The notes under the pieces were generated by a model. It searched no databases. It was not told the origin of the DNA and saw nothing but the letters and a program-made list of their open reading frames with translations. Positions 9,228 through 17,478 of a stretch of 64,000 bases of DNA are shown here, piece by piece. How positions within the stretch are numbered: position 1 is the stretch's first letter; every line of letters starts with the position of its first letter. The stretch is from Aquitalea magnusonii (GTDB lineage: Bacteria > Pseudomonadota > Gammaproteobacteria > Burkholderiales > Chromobacteriaceae): the NCBI RefSeq assembly GCF_003202035.1, contig NZ_QJKC01000001.1:159309-223308 (forward strand). The letters are read 5' to 3'. A program made the translations under genes and the position numbers.

Positions 9228-10828
9228 GTGAATTGCCGAAGGGGTGGTCATCCGTGGCAATTTCTGAAATTGCAATTTATAACCCAAAAACAGTAGCACC
9301 AGAAAACACTGAATGCGCGTTCTCCCCGATGCAATACTTGGGAACAAACTTTCGCAGTCAACTCGGTTTTGAAGTTAAAACATGGGGTGACATCAAAAAA
9401 GCATATACCCATTTTCAGAATGGTGATGTTTTGATGGCGAAAGTTACTCCATGTTTTGAAAATGGAAAGGCGGGCATTGCCAGCGACTTACCAAGCGGAA
9501 TAGGTGCTGGCAGTAGCGAATTCATGGTGTTTCGTTCTACGGAAGCCATTTTGAATCGCTTCCTTCTGGGCTGGTTAAGCACACAAGATTTTCGTCGTCG
9601 TGCAACTGTCGCCATGACGGGCTCTGTCGGCTTAAAGCGTGTGCCTAAAGATTTTGTGCTTGCAGAACAAATTCCACTCGCCCCCTTCCCCGAACAAAAA
9701 CGCATCGCCGACAAGCTCGATGCAACCTTGGCACGGGTCGATATCTGCCGCGAACGCCTGGCCCGTGTGGCGCCCATCCTCAAACGCTTCCGTCAGTCGG
9801 TGCTTGCAGCCGCTACCAGTGGGCGACTGACTGCGGACTGGAGGGAGCAACAGCGGCATAGCAATGCTGGAAGTGATGCTAAAAAGCAGCAATGTAATCT
9901 CTGTAGAAAGGATGCAGAATGGACTGATGAAATCAACCCAGCATCAGTTACGCAGAATGAATGCAGCACTTGTCAAGCCAGGCCCAACTTGCAGAGTTTC
10001 CAGACTGCGGAAGATATTCTTAGTAAAAGTTTGGCTGAAAAAGCAATATCGAATCCACGAGGTTATAAAAAAACTGTAGCTCTCGAGCCGCATCCAGATG
10101 AAATATTACCGCAAGGGTGGTGTTGGATTTCTTTGGACCAGGCTTGCTTGAAAATTACCGATGGAACACACCATTCGCCAGTAAATTTGTCATCTGGTGA
10201 CTTCATGTACGTCACATCTAAAAATGTTCGAGAGGGATATTTAGATTTAAGCTCTATTACCTATGTTAACAAAGAAACACATGCTGAGATTTATGCTCGT
10301 TGCGATGTTAAGGTACAAGATGTTCTGTATGTTAAGGATGGAGTTAATACTGGATTGGCCTGTGTTAATGCATTAGAAGACCCAATATCCCTACTATCCA
10401 GTGTCGGCGTTTTAAGACCATCATCAATCCTCAAGCCCATATATTTACAACACTATTTAAACTCCCCGACAGGGCGTGGAAAAATGCTTGGCAAGATGCT
10501 TGGCACTGCAATTAAGCGCCTTACTATTGGTAAAATAGCTGAATCACCGATTTCAATACCGCCATTGGCCGAACAAACCGAAATCGTCCGCCGTGTGGAA
10601 ACGCTGTTCGCCTTCGCCGACCGCCTCGAAGCCCGCCTAGCCAGCGCCACGGTTGCCGCCGAGCGCCTGACGCCGTCGCTATTGGCCAAAGCCTTCCGTG
10701 GCGAGCTGGTACCACAAGACCCTAACGACGAACCGGCCAGCGAGCTGCTCAAACGCCTGGCTGCCAGCCGGGAGTCCGCAGGCAAGGCACCCAAGGCCAA
10801 ACGCAGCCGAAAACCTGCTGCGGCATAA
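9224..10828 (+). CDS. hsdS: Type I restriction specificity subunit
   Basis: HsdS (534 aa) determines the bipartite recognition sequence. It has two target recognition domains, each followed by a conserved helical spacer. The first spacer contains P-E-Q-K-R-I-A and the second A-E-Q-T-E-I-V, which are the classic repeats in this family. A Pro/Lys/Arg-rich tail ends the protein. The two variable domains (about 9240-9660 and 9860-10550) are clearly more AT-rich than the spacers and than hsdM, which suggests that recognition domains were exchanged by recombination. The start overlaps the hsdM stop. Confidence 0.93.
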   Translation: MSELPKGWSSVAISEIAIYNPKTVAPENTECAFSPMQYLGTNFRSQLGFEVKTWGDIKKAYTHFQNGDVLMAKVTPCFENGKAGIASDLPSGIGAGSSEFMVFRSTEAILNRFLLGWLSTQDFRRRATVAMTGSVGLKRVPKDFVLAEQIPLAPFPEQKRIADKLDATLARVDICRERLARVAPILKRFRQSVLAAATSGRLTADWREQQRHSNAGSDAKKQQCNLCRKDAEWTDEINPASVTQNECSTCQARPNLQSFQTAEDILSKSLAEKAISNPRGYKKTVALEPHPDEILPQGWCWISLDQACLKITDGTHHSPVNLSSGDFMYVTSKNVREGYLDLSSITYVNKETHAEIYARCDVKVQDVLYVKDGVNTGLACVNALEDPISLLSSVGVLRPSSILKPIYLQHYLNSPTGRGKMLGKMLGTAIKRLTIGKIAESPISIPPLAEQTEIVRRVETLFAFADRLEARLASATVAAERLTPSLLAKAFRGELVPQDPNDEPASELLKRLAASRESAGKAPKAKRSRKPAAA

Positions 10829-10834
10829 AGCTTT

Positions 10835-10907
10835 CCCACCCGTGAGGCAGACTGTCAATGTTGCAAGAATGCTGACATCAGTGTCGGCATTCACTTTCCA
10901 CGGGTGG
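10835..10907. terminator. Nested hairpin downstream of hsdS
   Basis: Nine-base arms CCACCCGTG and CACGGGTGG enclose about 50 bases. Inside, GAATGCTGAC pairs with GTCGGCATTC except for one wobble. It starts a few bases after the hsdS stop. No U tract follows, so it may be an RNA 3' end structure, a factor-dependent terminator, or a regulatory element rather than a simple intrinsic terminator. Confidence 0.4.
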
Positions 10908-11049
10908 AGAGAGAGTGGAAGAGGCTGAACAGAGCTATCTAGCGTAAACCAGCATGCATGAGATGTTGGTGCTTATGTTGGTATGTATAAAATTATCAAA
11001 TAATAATTTGATTTAAAATCAAAATGATAACTTCACTTTTCGGTAGGCG

Positions 11050-11128
11050 CCGCCCCACCAAATTAGCATTTCACACCGTGTCACGGTGTGCCAAGAACCC
11101 CGGGAAATAAGCCTCTCGGGGTTTTTTT
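11050..11128 (+). other. tRNA/tmRNA-like 3' end plus terminator; possible attachment site
   Basis: A short GC-rich stretch ending in CCCCACCA is followed by AAATT, a CACACCGTG/CACGGTGTG palindrome, and then an intrinsic terminator. The terminator has AACCCCG (11096-11102), CGGGGTT (11117-11123) and seven Ts. The same order (CCA-like end, AAATT, small hairpin, AACCCCG terminator) is found at 20530-20624, so the two may be the arms left by integration of an element into an RNA gene. No complete RNA gene is present at either site. Confidence 0.4.
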
Positions 11129-11253
11129 ATGGCTTTTTACCGTGGCATGACACGTCTTGACATGCCCCCATTCCAGGGGGCATGAAGGGTGCATAAACAA
11201 CGGGGGTACAAGTGTAACTTTGCGGCCGTTTTGGCACTCGTTTGCACATTAAT

Positions 11254-11305
11254 TGTCACCGCCGATTTGTAGCGTTTTTGTCACGATTTGCGCTTTTTTT
11301 GTCAC
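11254..11305. repeat. Three direct TGTCAC repeats in an AT-rich stretch
   Basis: TGTCAC occurs at 11254, 11279 and 11300, each preceded by a T run and the last two separated by TTTGCGC-like sequence. Spacings of 25 and 21 bp resemble arrays of TnsB binding sites at the ends of Tn7-like elements. A matching array next to tnsA was not found, so this is a weak candidate for a transposon end or for an operator array. Confidence 0.3.
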
Positions 11306-11336
11306 CGGTGCGTAAAAATTTAACGCTTCCTTACTG

Positions 11337-12090
11337 CTACCTTTTCCAGTGATGGAGGAGGGGTGGTCTGTCCCGCCCTTCCTGGCACTCAGGGTAAGCG
11401 CGTGCTGACCCGATCTCGCCATTTAGGTCATGAACCTCTAATTCGTGGTCTCGAATCAATTCAGCGATAAAGGTAGACTTTCGATGCGCCAAGGTAACCA
11501 GGGTAACGGTTGAACGGGCACGCGTTAGGGTGAGGTAGAAAAGCCGAAGCTCCTCTGCGTCTTCAAATGTATCACCACCAGGCATCGCCAGTTGTTGCAC
11601 TGGGCCATCCTCTATGCGACTTGGAAACCCGAGCGTTTCAGAGGTCATTCTAGGCACCATGACATGGTCGGCCTCCAAGCCCTTGGAGGAATGTGCTGTC
11701 ACGAACTCGAGTTTGACTCGGTTATCTATGCTGGCAGGCGGAAGATGCTCTCGCTCCTTTGGGTAGCGGCCCACAACATAAATGTGTAGCTGCCTACCTG
11801 GGACGGCATATTCGTTAGCCAGTTCGCGGACTCGCCTTTCGATTGCGGTTTGAATCTTCGCTTCATCATCAACGCAAACGATGCGAACAGGTTGCGCAAC
11901 ATTCGGTTTCACAGAGCGTACCCGCTTTCTAAGTTGTTTAGGATTCTTCTGAACGAAATTACTACTGATGTCACACAGGGATTGGAGGCACCGAAAGGTG
12001 TCCTCCAATTTCAGAGTGACTGCCCGCCCAAACTTGGCTTCGAACTCAGCCATCGCAGCCAAATCCGAACCGGCAACCTAATAACTTAGG
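11337..12090 (-). pseudogene. C-terminal remnant of a UvrD/HelD-type helicase
   Basis: The frame encodes the last third of an SF1 helicase. It shows a motif IV-like region, T-A-H-S-S-K-G-L-E (motif V) and Y-L-T-L-T-R-A-R (motif VI). Reading upstream past the apparent start gives V-A-G-S-D-L, the usual sequence just after the Q-S-I-Y box. It is preceded by an in-frame TAG at about 12078-12080 where Tyr and an Arg/Lys are expected. The Walker A and B parts are absent. The gene is therefore truncated and dead as a helicase. The remaining 241-codon frame might still be translated, but it would lack ATP binding. Confidence 0.7.
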
Positions 12091-12107
12091 TAGGGTCTGG
12101 GTCAGGG

Positions 12108-12280
12108 TCACTCCAAAGACGCCTCAAGCCATGAGTACCGTGCATACCTGCACCAGGAGGAAATAACTGGTAACCGCCATTGCCTCTCCACGCTGCAGCA
12201 TGGACATGAGTCACAACATGGCGCGGTTGAAACACCCACTACCAGCCAAAACAGCTTGCGGGCACGCGTAATGCTCCACG
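12108..12280 (-). pseudogene. Second helicase C-terminal fragment
   Basis: On the minus strand a short frame contains I-T-R-A-R-K-L-F-W-L-V, which matches motif VI and the following strand of UvrD-type helicases, and runs to a stop at 12108. It lies upstream of the HelD-like remnant and cannot belong to the same reading frame. It is either a piece of a different helicase or a rearranged copy. The rest of the 12063-12496 gap shows nothing I can name, apart from an AT-rich promoter-like stretch before 12497. Confidence 0.4.
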
Positions 12281-12496
12281 GTACTGATTGTGCCTCCAGC
12301 AGTATGGCTATTGCGCTGTGAACCGCATGGGCACGATTTGTAAGAGTGCTTGATACATTTCAATCAAATTAAATAGACATATATATTATTTGACTAAAAC
12401 ATAATTCCCATTGTCATTTTTTATGCTATCATTGTAAGTATATGTTAAGAAAAAAAGCTGTTTTGATAACACTTTTAAGCAAGCTAGGAAATTGAA

Positions 12497-13708
12497 ATGT
12501 CTACACGTATCCGTGCATTGTCATCTGCTATCTCGGTGGCACTTATTGCGACCACACCAGCCATGGCGGGGAGTCTACAAGACCAAACTGAAGTCAAAAC
12601 TGCAAAAACTGAACTGATAATTCCGGGGGCTTCCGCCCAAGAAGTCGCTGACCAGATTCGAGATGCGCTATCGTCCTGGGCGACTCCAGTTACGTTCAAC
12701 GCCAGAAGCCTACCTGCGGTGCTGCCCTCACGACCTGATAGTCCCACCGCAGTACAAAAACAGTACGGAGGTACCGCGGTAGTCGAATACCAATGCAGTT
12801 CAGCTTACGCTGAAATCGTAAAACGCCCCGCACCAATAAAGAACCCTTTCTTCTCTTCGGCAGAAATCATTCAGATATGCGTATATCCCTTCCAGAAAGG
12901 GGTAAAGGCATACGTAATGTATAACACCATTAAAAAGACTGAATCCCTTACTAGTGGGCTGTTTAACGGTATTGCAAACTCAATCAGAGGAAACGAGGTT
13001 GAGTGGCTGACCAAGCAAATGGCAGGGGTTACTGATGACATCCGTAAAAAAATACCAGGGGTGTTAATTGCCAGAATTGAAGTTCCAGGTCAACAAGTGC
13101 AAGAACCTGACCATGATGCAGTTGCCGGAATCATCCCAGCAGAAATCGCAACTGTCGTACCAATGCAAACTACACAACCAAACACACAGATTACACAAGC
13201 GGTTACTGCTAGCAAAATCGAGGCGCGGAAGAATTTAACAGCAATGGGTTTTTCCTATCATTCGCAAGAACAATTTATTACTGCTATTCGCCGTAAGGAT
13301 GACGTCGCCGTACAGCTATTTATGGATGGGGGTGGCATTGATATCTCAGCCAAAGACAAGCGCGGAAAAACCCCGCTAGATATTGCCAAAGAAATTGGCG
13401 CACCTAACTTAATACCCATTTTGAGCGGCAAGACGAGTGCCACCGTATCTACCAACCCAGCAGCAACCAACGGCTACGATGCCGTATCTTTTAAGCGACT
13501 GCTAGATGAGGCACAAGCACAGCTACCAGTTCCGCTTCAAGAAAACGTCAAAACCCAAATGAATGTCACCATAACAGAGGCGCGGCTAAAAGGCATTAAC
13601 TTGTCCGAAGATCAGATTGAAGTATTCCGTCGTCAAGTCCTGTCCATGTATCCGCAAATTGCCGCACAGATTAATAGAATCAACCCAGCAACTGGCCGTA
13701 TGGATTAG
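12497..13708 (+). CDS. Secreted protein with ankyrin repeats
   Basis: The 403-aa product opens with a clear signal peptide cut after A-M-A (about residue 24), so it should be periplasmic or secreted. Residues 25-220 are unrecognised. Around 255-305 there are one to two ankyrin repeats, with a G-K-T-P-L-D-I-A core. The tail is amphipathic. An AGGAAA motif stands eight bases before the ATG. The gene is AT-richer than the core genome and is followed by a small protein, a lipoprotein and a PH-domain membrane protein on the same strand. This suggests a joint envelope function, perhaps surface recognition, toxin-immunity or phage exclusion. No family name can be given. Confidence 0.65.
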   Translation: MSTRIRALSSAISVALIATTPAMAGSLQDQTEVKTAKTELIIPGASAQEVADQIRDALSSWATPVTFNARSLPAVLPSRPDSPTAVQKQYGGTAVVEYQCSSAYAEIVKRPAPIKNPFFSSAEIIQICVYPFQKGVKAYVMYNTIKKTESLTSGLFNGIANSIRGNEVEWLTKQMAGVTDDIRKKIPGVLIARIEVPGQQVQEPDHDAVAGIIPAEIATVVPMQTTQPNTQITQAVTASKIEARKNLTAMGFSYHSQEQFITAIRRKDDVAVQLFMDGGGIDISAKDKRGKTPLDIAKEIGAPNLIPILSGKTSATVSTNPAATNGYDAVSFKRLLDEAQAQLPVPLQENVKTQMNVTITEARLKGINLSEDQIEVFRRQVLSMYPQIAAQINRINPATGRMD

Positions 13709-13895
13709 TTCAAGCCGACATCATATGAATATCATTTTGGCGTGGAGTGCATATCCTCAGCTTAAGATTAGCCCACACAAAGCATACATTTTAATAACTT
13801 GACAAATTAAATATCTCACTCTGTTGGCAAGCAATCATTCCGCCAACAATACACTTTCCATACTCTCATCCGAAACCTAACTTCACGAATAAATT

Positions 13896-14453
13896 ATGTT
13901 TCTCATTGATGACTTAATCTATCTTGGTATTCATGCAGCCACAATTCAAGTGCAGTTCTTGGGCGGAATACCATCCCCAAATCAGGAACAGGTCGCTCAA
14001 GTGGCCGTAAAACCTATAGTTTCGATGTTCAGTGCGTATAGGGAGTGTATTTATGAAGGGGTGGTCGTCCCTTATTCCAAGCCGAGTCCTGGAGTTCAAG
14101 AAAAAGATACGATTGCTCAAACGACCCATGATATAGATGGTCGCGCCCTCATCGTCTACAAACGCCAATGCCCGGACAAGGCGGCAGAAAAATTATTTTT
14201 GGCAGGTGAGGCAAAATCCATTTCAGTTGTCAACGGGAAAGACATGGTATTCGTGAAAGAATTCAATCCCGTGGATGTAAGAGAACCAGCATGGATGGCG
14301 CAAGTTATGAATACACTGCGCCATTCAGATAGCACCGTTGCATCTGAATTTAGAACTTACGCCAATTTGTCGAAATTGGAACCTGATAATGTAAACTCAA
14401 CAAATCCAGAATCTCTCCAAAAGGCGAATGCGCAAGAAGAAATAAAACAATAA
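13896..14453 (+). CDS. Hypothetical protein upstream of lipoprotein gene
   Basis: The 185-aa product is not recognised. Its start is uncertain, because the ATG at 13896 lacks a good ribosome site. It has a conserved-looking central part with two Cys (in R-E-C and R-Q-C, about 50 residues apart) that could form a disulphide, which would suit a periplasmic location. No convincing signal peptide is seen with this start, although the first 15 residues are hydrophobic. The stop overlaps the start of the lipoprotein gene (ATAATG), so the two are probably translationally coupled. Confidence 0.5.
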   Translation: MFLIDDLIYLGIHAATIQVQFLGGIPSPNQEQVAQVAVKPIVSMFSAYRECIYEGVVVPYSKPSPGVQEKDTIAQTTHDIDGRALIVYKRQCPDKAAEKLFLAGEAKSISVVNGKDMVFVKEFNPVDVREPAWMAQVMNTLRHSDSTVASEFRTYANLSKLEPDNVNSTNPESLQKANAQEEIKQ

Positions 14454-14950
14454 TGACACTTACTCCTTTTCGTTCATTATACAGCCCCATGCTAATCGCA
14501 TTCACGGCACTCCTGCTTGGGTGCGCCACAAACACCACACTACCTCTTACTGGTAAATACATTGGCTATTCAGATGCCAAGTTAAAGGATTTTGGCAGCG
14601 GGATAAAAAATGGAATTATTGCAGGAGGTGCCGCAGGTGGTGTTGCATTTGGACCTTTTGGTGCAGTCCTTGGTGCAGCTGCGGGCACAGCCTCTGGATT
14701 GGTAGCGGGGACAATTAACATGTTTTCAATTCCCTGTGGAGTTGGAAGCGTTGATATCACTTTTGAAAGCATTGAGGGAGAACAACTTACTGCCAATGCA
14801 GAAAAGATTTCGGTTTGTCATCTAAAACCGGGAGACCCAATAACCTACTTTAAGGTGGGTGACAGTGTAATGATTTCTGCCAAACAACAAAACATTCAGC
14901 AAACTTACACGAGCAAAGATACCAAAACTACCCCAGTGTCAGCAAAGTGA
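14453..14950 (+). CDS. Glycine-zipper lipoprotein
   Basis: The 165-aa product has a type II signal peptide with the lipobox L-L-L-G-C (Cys at about 24), so it is lipid-anchored, probably at the outer membrane. Residues about 48-85 are a glycine/alanine-rich hydrophobic stretch with the G-x3-G spacing of glycine-zipper membrane-associating domains. The C-terminal part is polar, with two Cys that may pair. It overlaps the upstream gene by one base and is probably cotranscribed with it. The family is common in Gram-negative envelopes and no specific role can be assigned. Confidence 0.7.
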   Translation: MTLTPFRSLYSPMLIAFTALLLGCATNTTLPLTGKYIGYSDAKLKDFGSGIKNGIIAGGAAGGVAFGPFGAVLGAAAGTASGLVAGTINMFSIPCGVGSVDITFESIEGEQLTANAEKISVCHLKPGDPITYFKVGDSVMISAKQQNIQQTYTSKDTKTTPVSAK

Positions 14951-15136
14951 ATTTCGCGAAGTTAATGCAAAAAACGGACCAGGCAACGCTAACCACTCAG
15001 GCACATCAAAACATTGAATTACCGTGCATATGGATAGTGCTTTCACTTTAAAATAAAGCCCAAAGAGACATCCTCTTGAAAGATGTCATTCGGACAAAAA
15101 GTACTGAAATAACAAATCAGCGAAGGGAGTTATAAA

Positions 15137-15952
15137 ATGAAAGAAAACATTGATAAATTACTAGGCAACAATGAAAACGTACTACTGAAGAAAAAAGAAA
15201 ACAACAAAATTCAACATATTGACAATATTTCCGCACAAAAACATCCCGACATTGGAAATGCCTACGTTACGCCGATTGCGCAACATGTTTTGGACTATGA
15301 CCCTGAAGCACTGATATGGCAAGACTCTCCATCCTTGGCCACTATGATACCTAGCATAATAAAATGGCTTTTTATCTTTATCATTTGGTTTTTAATACAA
15401 ACCGCTATGCAACCTATCAAAAGCAATTTTAAGAATGCCGAAGCAATGGCCGCATCAGCGCCTACAGCTCAGCCCATTGAAAACAAGCAATCAAAGAAAC
15501 ATCAGAAAAATACTAAGCACAGCAAAAAAGCTGCAGCATCAATCCAAGAAAATGAAAGCACCATTGCCACGCAAAATACGAATACACCAGAGAAGAATGA
15601 TGACACATGGTACAAGATAGTTTTCTGGTCTGGAGTTATAGTTTTTACATTCCAGATTTTTGTTCACATAGAATCCGCGATGCAAATAAAATGCACAAAA
15701 TACAGAATGACATCGCAAAGACTAACCATACAATCTGGTATTTTAAGTAAAAACATTAATTCATATGAAATTCACAATCTAGGCAGTGGCCAAATATATT
15801 CCCCATTTACGCTAAGAATTTTTGGCGTGTCTAACTTATATATCAGTGGATTGTGGCTAATTGGAATAAAAAATGCGGAGGCCGTCCGAGACCTAATGCG
15901 AAACGCAGGACAGATAGAAGCTAGTCGTATGGAAAAAGCGCGTTTTAGATAA
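15137..15952 (+). CDS. Two-TM membrane protein with bacterial PH domain
   Basis: The 271-aa product has an N-terminal cytosolic tail of about 70 residues and a first membrane segment rich in Ile, Trp and Phe (about 75-93). A Lys/Gln/Ala-rich linker follows (about 100-150), then a second membrane segment (about 158-175). It ends in a bPH2 (DUF304-type) domain at about 185-260, with the typical Y-R-M-T-S-Q-R-L and I-x-N-x3-G elements. Bacterial PH domains of this type are membrane-associated, and their ligands are mostly unknown. GGGAG lies eight bases before the start. The gene follows the lipoprotein by 186 bp on the same strand. Confidence 0.7.
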   Translation: MKENIDKLLGNNENVLLKKKENNKIQHIDNISAQKHPDIGNAYVTPIAQHVLDYDPEALIWQDSPSLATMIPSIIKWLFIFIIWFLIQTAMQPIKSNFKNAEAMAASAPTAQPIENKQSKKHQKNTKHSKKAAASIQENESTIATQNTNTPEKNDDTWYKIVFWSGVIVFTFQIFVHIESAMQIKCTKYRMTSQRLTIQSGILSKNINSYEIHNLGSGQIYSPFTLRIFGVSNLYISGLWLIGIKNAEAVRDLMRNAGQIEASRMEKARFR

Positions 15953-15972
15953 AAGGCGAGCACAATCTACAG

Positions 15973-16005
15973 TATTGTATGCACTACTCCATAGTGCATA
16001 CAATA
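15973..16005. repeat. Perfect 14-bp hairpin after the PH-domain gene
   Basis: TATTGTATGCACTA and its exact complement flank the loop CTCCA, 20 bases after the stop of the PH-domain gene. No T run follows, so it is either a weak terminator or an mRNA-stabilising structure. Confidence 0.5.
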
Positions 16006-16441
16006 TAATTAACAAAAAGTCATTAATTGAATTGACAAAACACATCGCAAAGTCAAGCGTCGATACTTCCTGATTGCGGCTTTTCTGTTTTCTTTTTTTG
16101 TATTTCTGCCATCTGCTGGCCTTATAGTGTTCCCGCAGTAGAACTGCGTCCACTTATCCACCGTAGCATTCACATACTTGGAAAGCCAGAACATTTCAAT
16201 GTGAGTCACGTCATCTATTTTGAATAGTTCCTTATCTTTGGTGCTTGTTGTTTCAAGAAGAAATCATCGCTCATATAAAGACTATTGGCCTAAGCAGATG
16301 TACATACCAATTGAGAACTCGATGGTAACTGGCAGAGTAAAACAGCCTTTTGTCACGGTGCTAAACCAAAAACATGCAAGTAAAAGCATTTCAATGTAAT
16401 AATCATATTATTGCTACTATTGGTCAGCTAGTACTCGTTCA
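16006..16441. other. Intergenic, no supported gene
   Basis: AT-rich stretch of about 430 bp. A 66-codon minus-strand frame (16009-16209) has no recognisable motif and its last third reads through a low-complexity region, so I do not call it. The missing Walker A region of the following helicase pseudogene would lie here, but I could not find it in any frame. Confidence 0.4.
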
Positions 16442-17412
16442 AAGGTCCACCACATAACCAACCTTGGGGCTGTAGCGGCAATCTCGGTTGTACGCCACGG
16501 CATCTGCGTCCTCAGCCATACCAACGTTGCCCGCGATGAGATCGCGCACCGACTTGGAGAGACGACGGAGGGCGCGCAGCTTCTCAGTTAGCCCCATTTC
16601 ATCGTAACCATCCATAGCTTCGTCAACCAGTTCTTTGCAATGCTCATGCTGCGAAGCATGGGGCAGAAGGTTGACGTCATTGATGACATGGTATTCGTCG
16701 ATAAGGCCAAGTCTCTGCTCAAGTTGGGACAGTTCACTCGCCTTCGCATGTATCTGGAGAATCAACACAACAGGGAAGACATCTCCACCGCGTTGTTTTG
16801 TCGAACGGCGACGTTGGAAGTGCAGGTCGAAAGTGGCAAGCTGCCTGCGTCGCACACAGCCTCATATAAGACCTGATGAGACTTAAGAAGATGCTCACGG
16901 AGGCTGTAATTTTTCGGCACCGCGACATGTTCGCCTATGCCGACCTGGCTCTCAAAACATGCCCCCATTTGGTTAATGTCGTGCATCGGCGTTTCCCTAT
17001 GGTATTTATCGACGAGATGCAGGACACATCCTGGGAGCAAGAATCCTTCCTGAACCGTATCTTCGATAGCAAGTCTGTGATGCAGCGATTCGGAGACATC
17101 GACCAGAAGATTCTCTCGGACGAGGAGGGCGCCGAGTTCCTCACGTTCCCAAGGAGTGAGTATGGCAGCATCGGTACAAGCAAAAGGTTTGGTACTGCAA
17201 TTGCTGCTGCCGTGGAAAGCGTCCGGGTGAATGGTGATGCGGTCATCGGAGAAGGTGTTACCACCCATCCCCCAGTTCTTCTTCTGTACTCCACTGCAAA
17301 TGTAACCAAGGTGGTCTCACATTACGGGCGCAGCTTTCTCGCCCATTACCCAGTCGGCCCCCGCGCCGGTCAAGTCGAAAGAGCCTGCACCGGTGCAGGG
17401 TGGCTTGTGTGA
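16442..17412 (+). pseudogene. Frameshifted UvrD helicase resembling Gabija GajB
   Basis: Read across frames, this is an SF1 helicase. The first frame contains V-L-S-H-T-N-V-A-R-D-E-I (motif Ia), then a TAG where Tyr is expected before P-H-F-I-V-T-I-H-S-F-V-N-Q-F (motif Ib). After about 16873 the coding shifts by one base into a second frame. That frame has R-D-M-F-A-Y-A, V-F-I-D-E-M-Q-D-T-S (Walker B), Q-R-F-G-D-I-D-Q (motif III) and S-K-R-F-G (motif IV). Walker A is missing at the 5' end, and motifs V-VI are lost where the frame ends at 17412. The order and spacing resemble the helicase partner of OLD-type nucleases, as in Gabija. It carries at least one stop, one frameshift and two truncations. 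Confidence 0.7.
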
Positions 17413-17478
17413 TTAATTCCTGAGGGAGGTGCATGCACCTGTCTGGCGGTACCTATGATTTAGCAATATGATGTTTGG

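Noticed and set aside
16009..16209. Minus-strand frame of 66 codons
   Set aside because: No recognisable domain, and the tail is translated from low-complexity AT-rich sequence.
16439..16855. Minus-strand open frame of 138 codons with acidic, protein-like sequence
   Set aside because: The plus strand here reads as helicase motifs Ia and Ib in one frame, so the minus frame is a shadow of the pseudogene.
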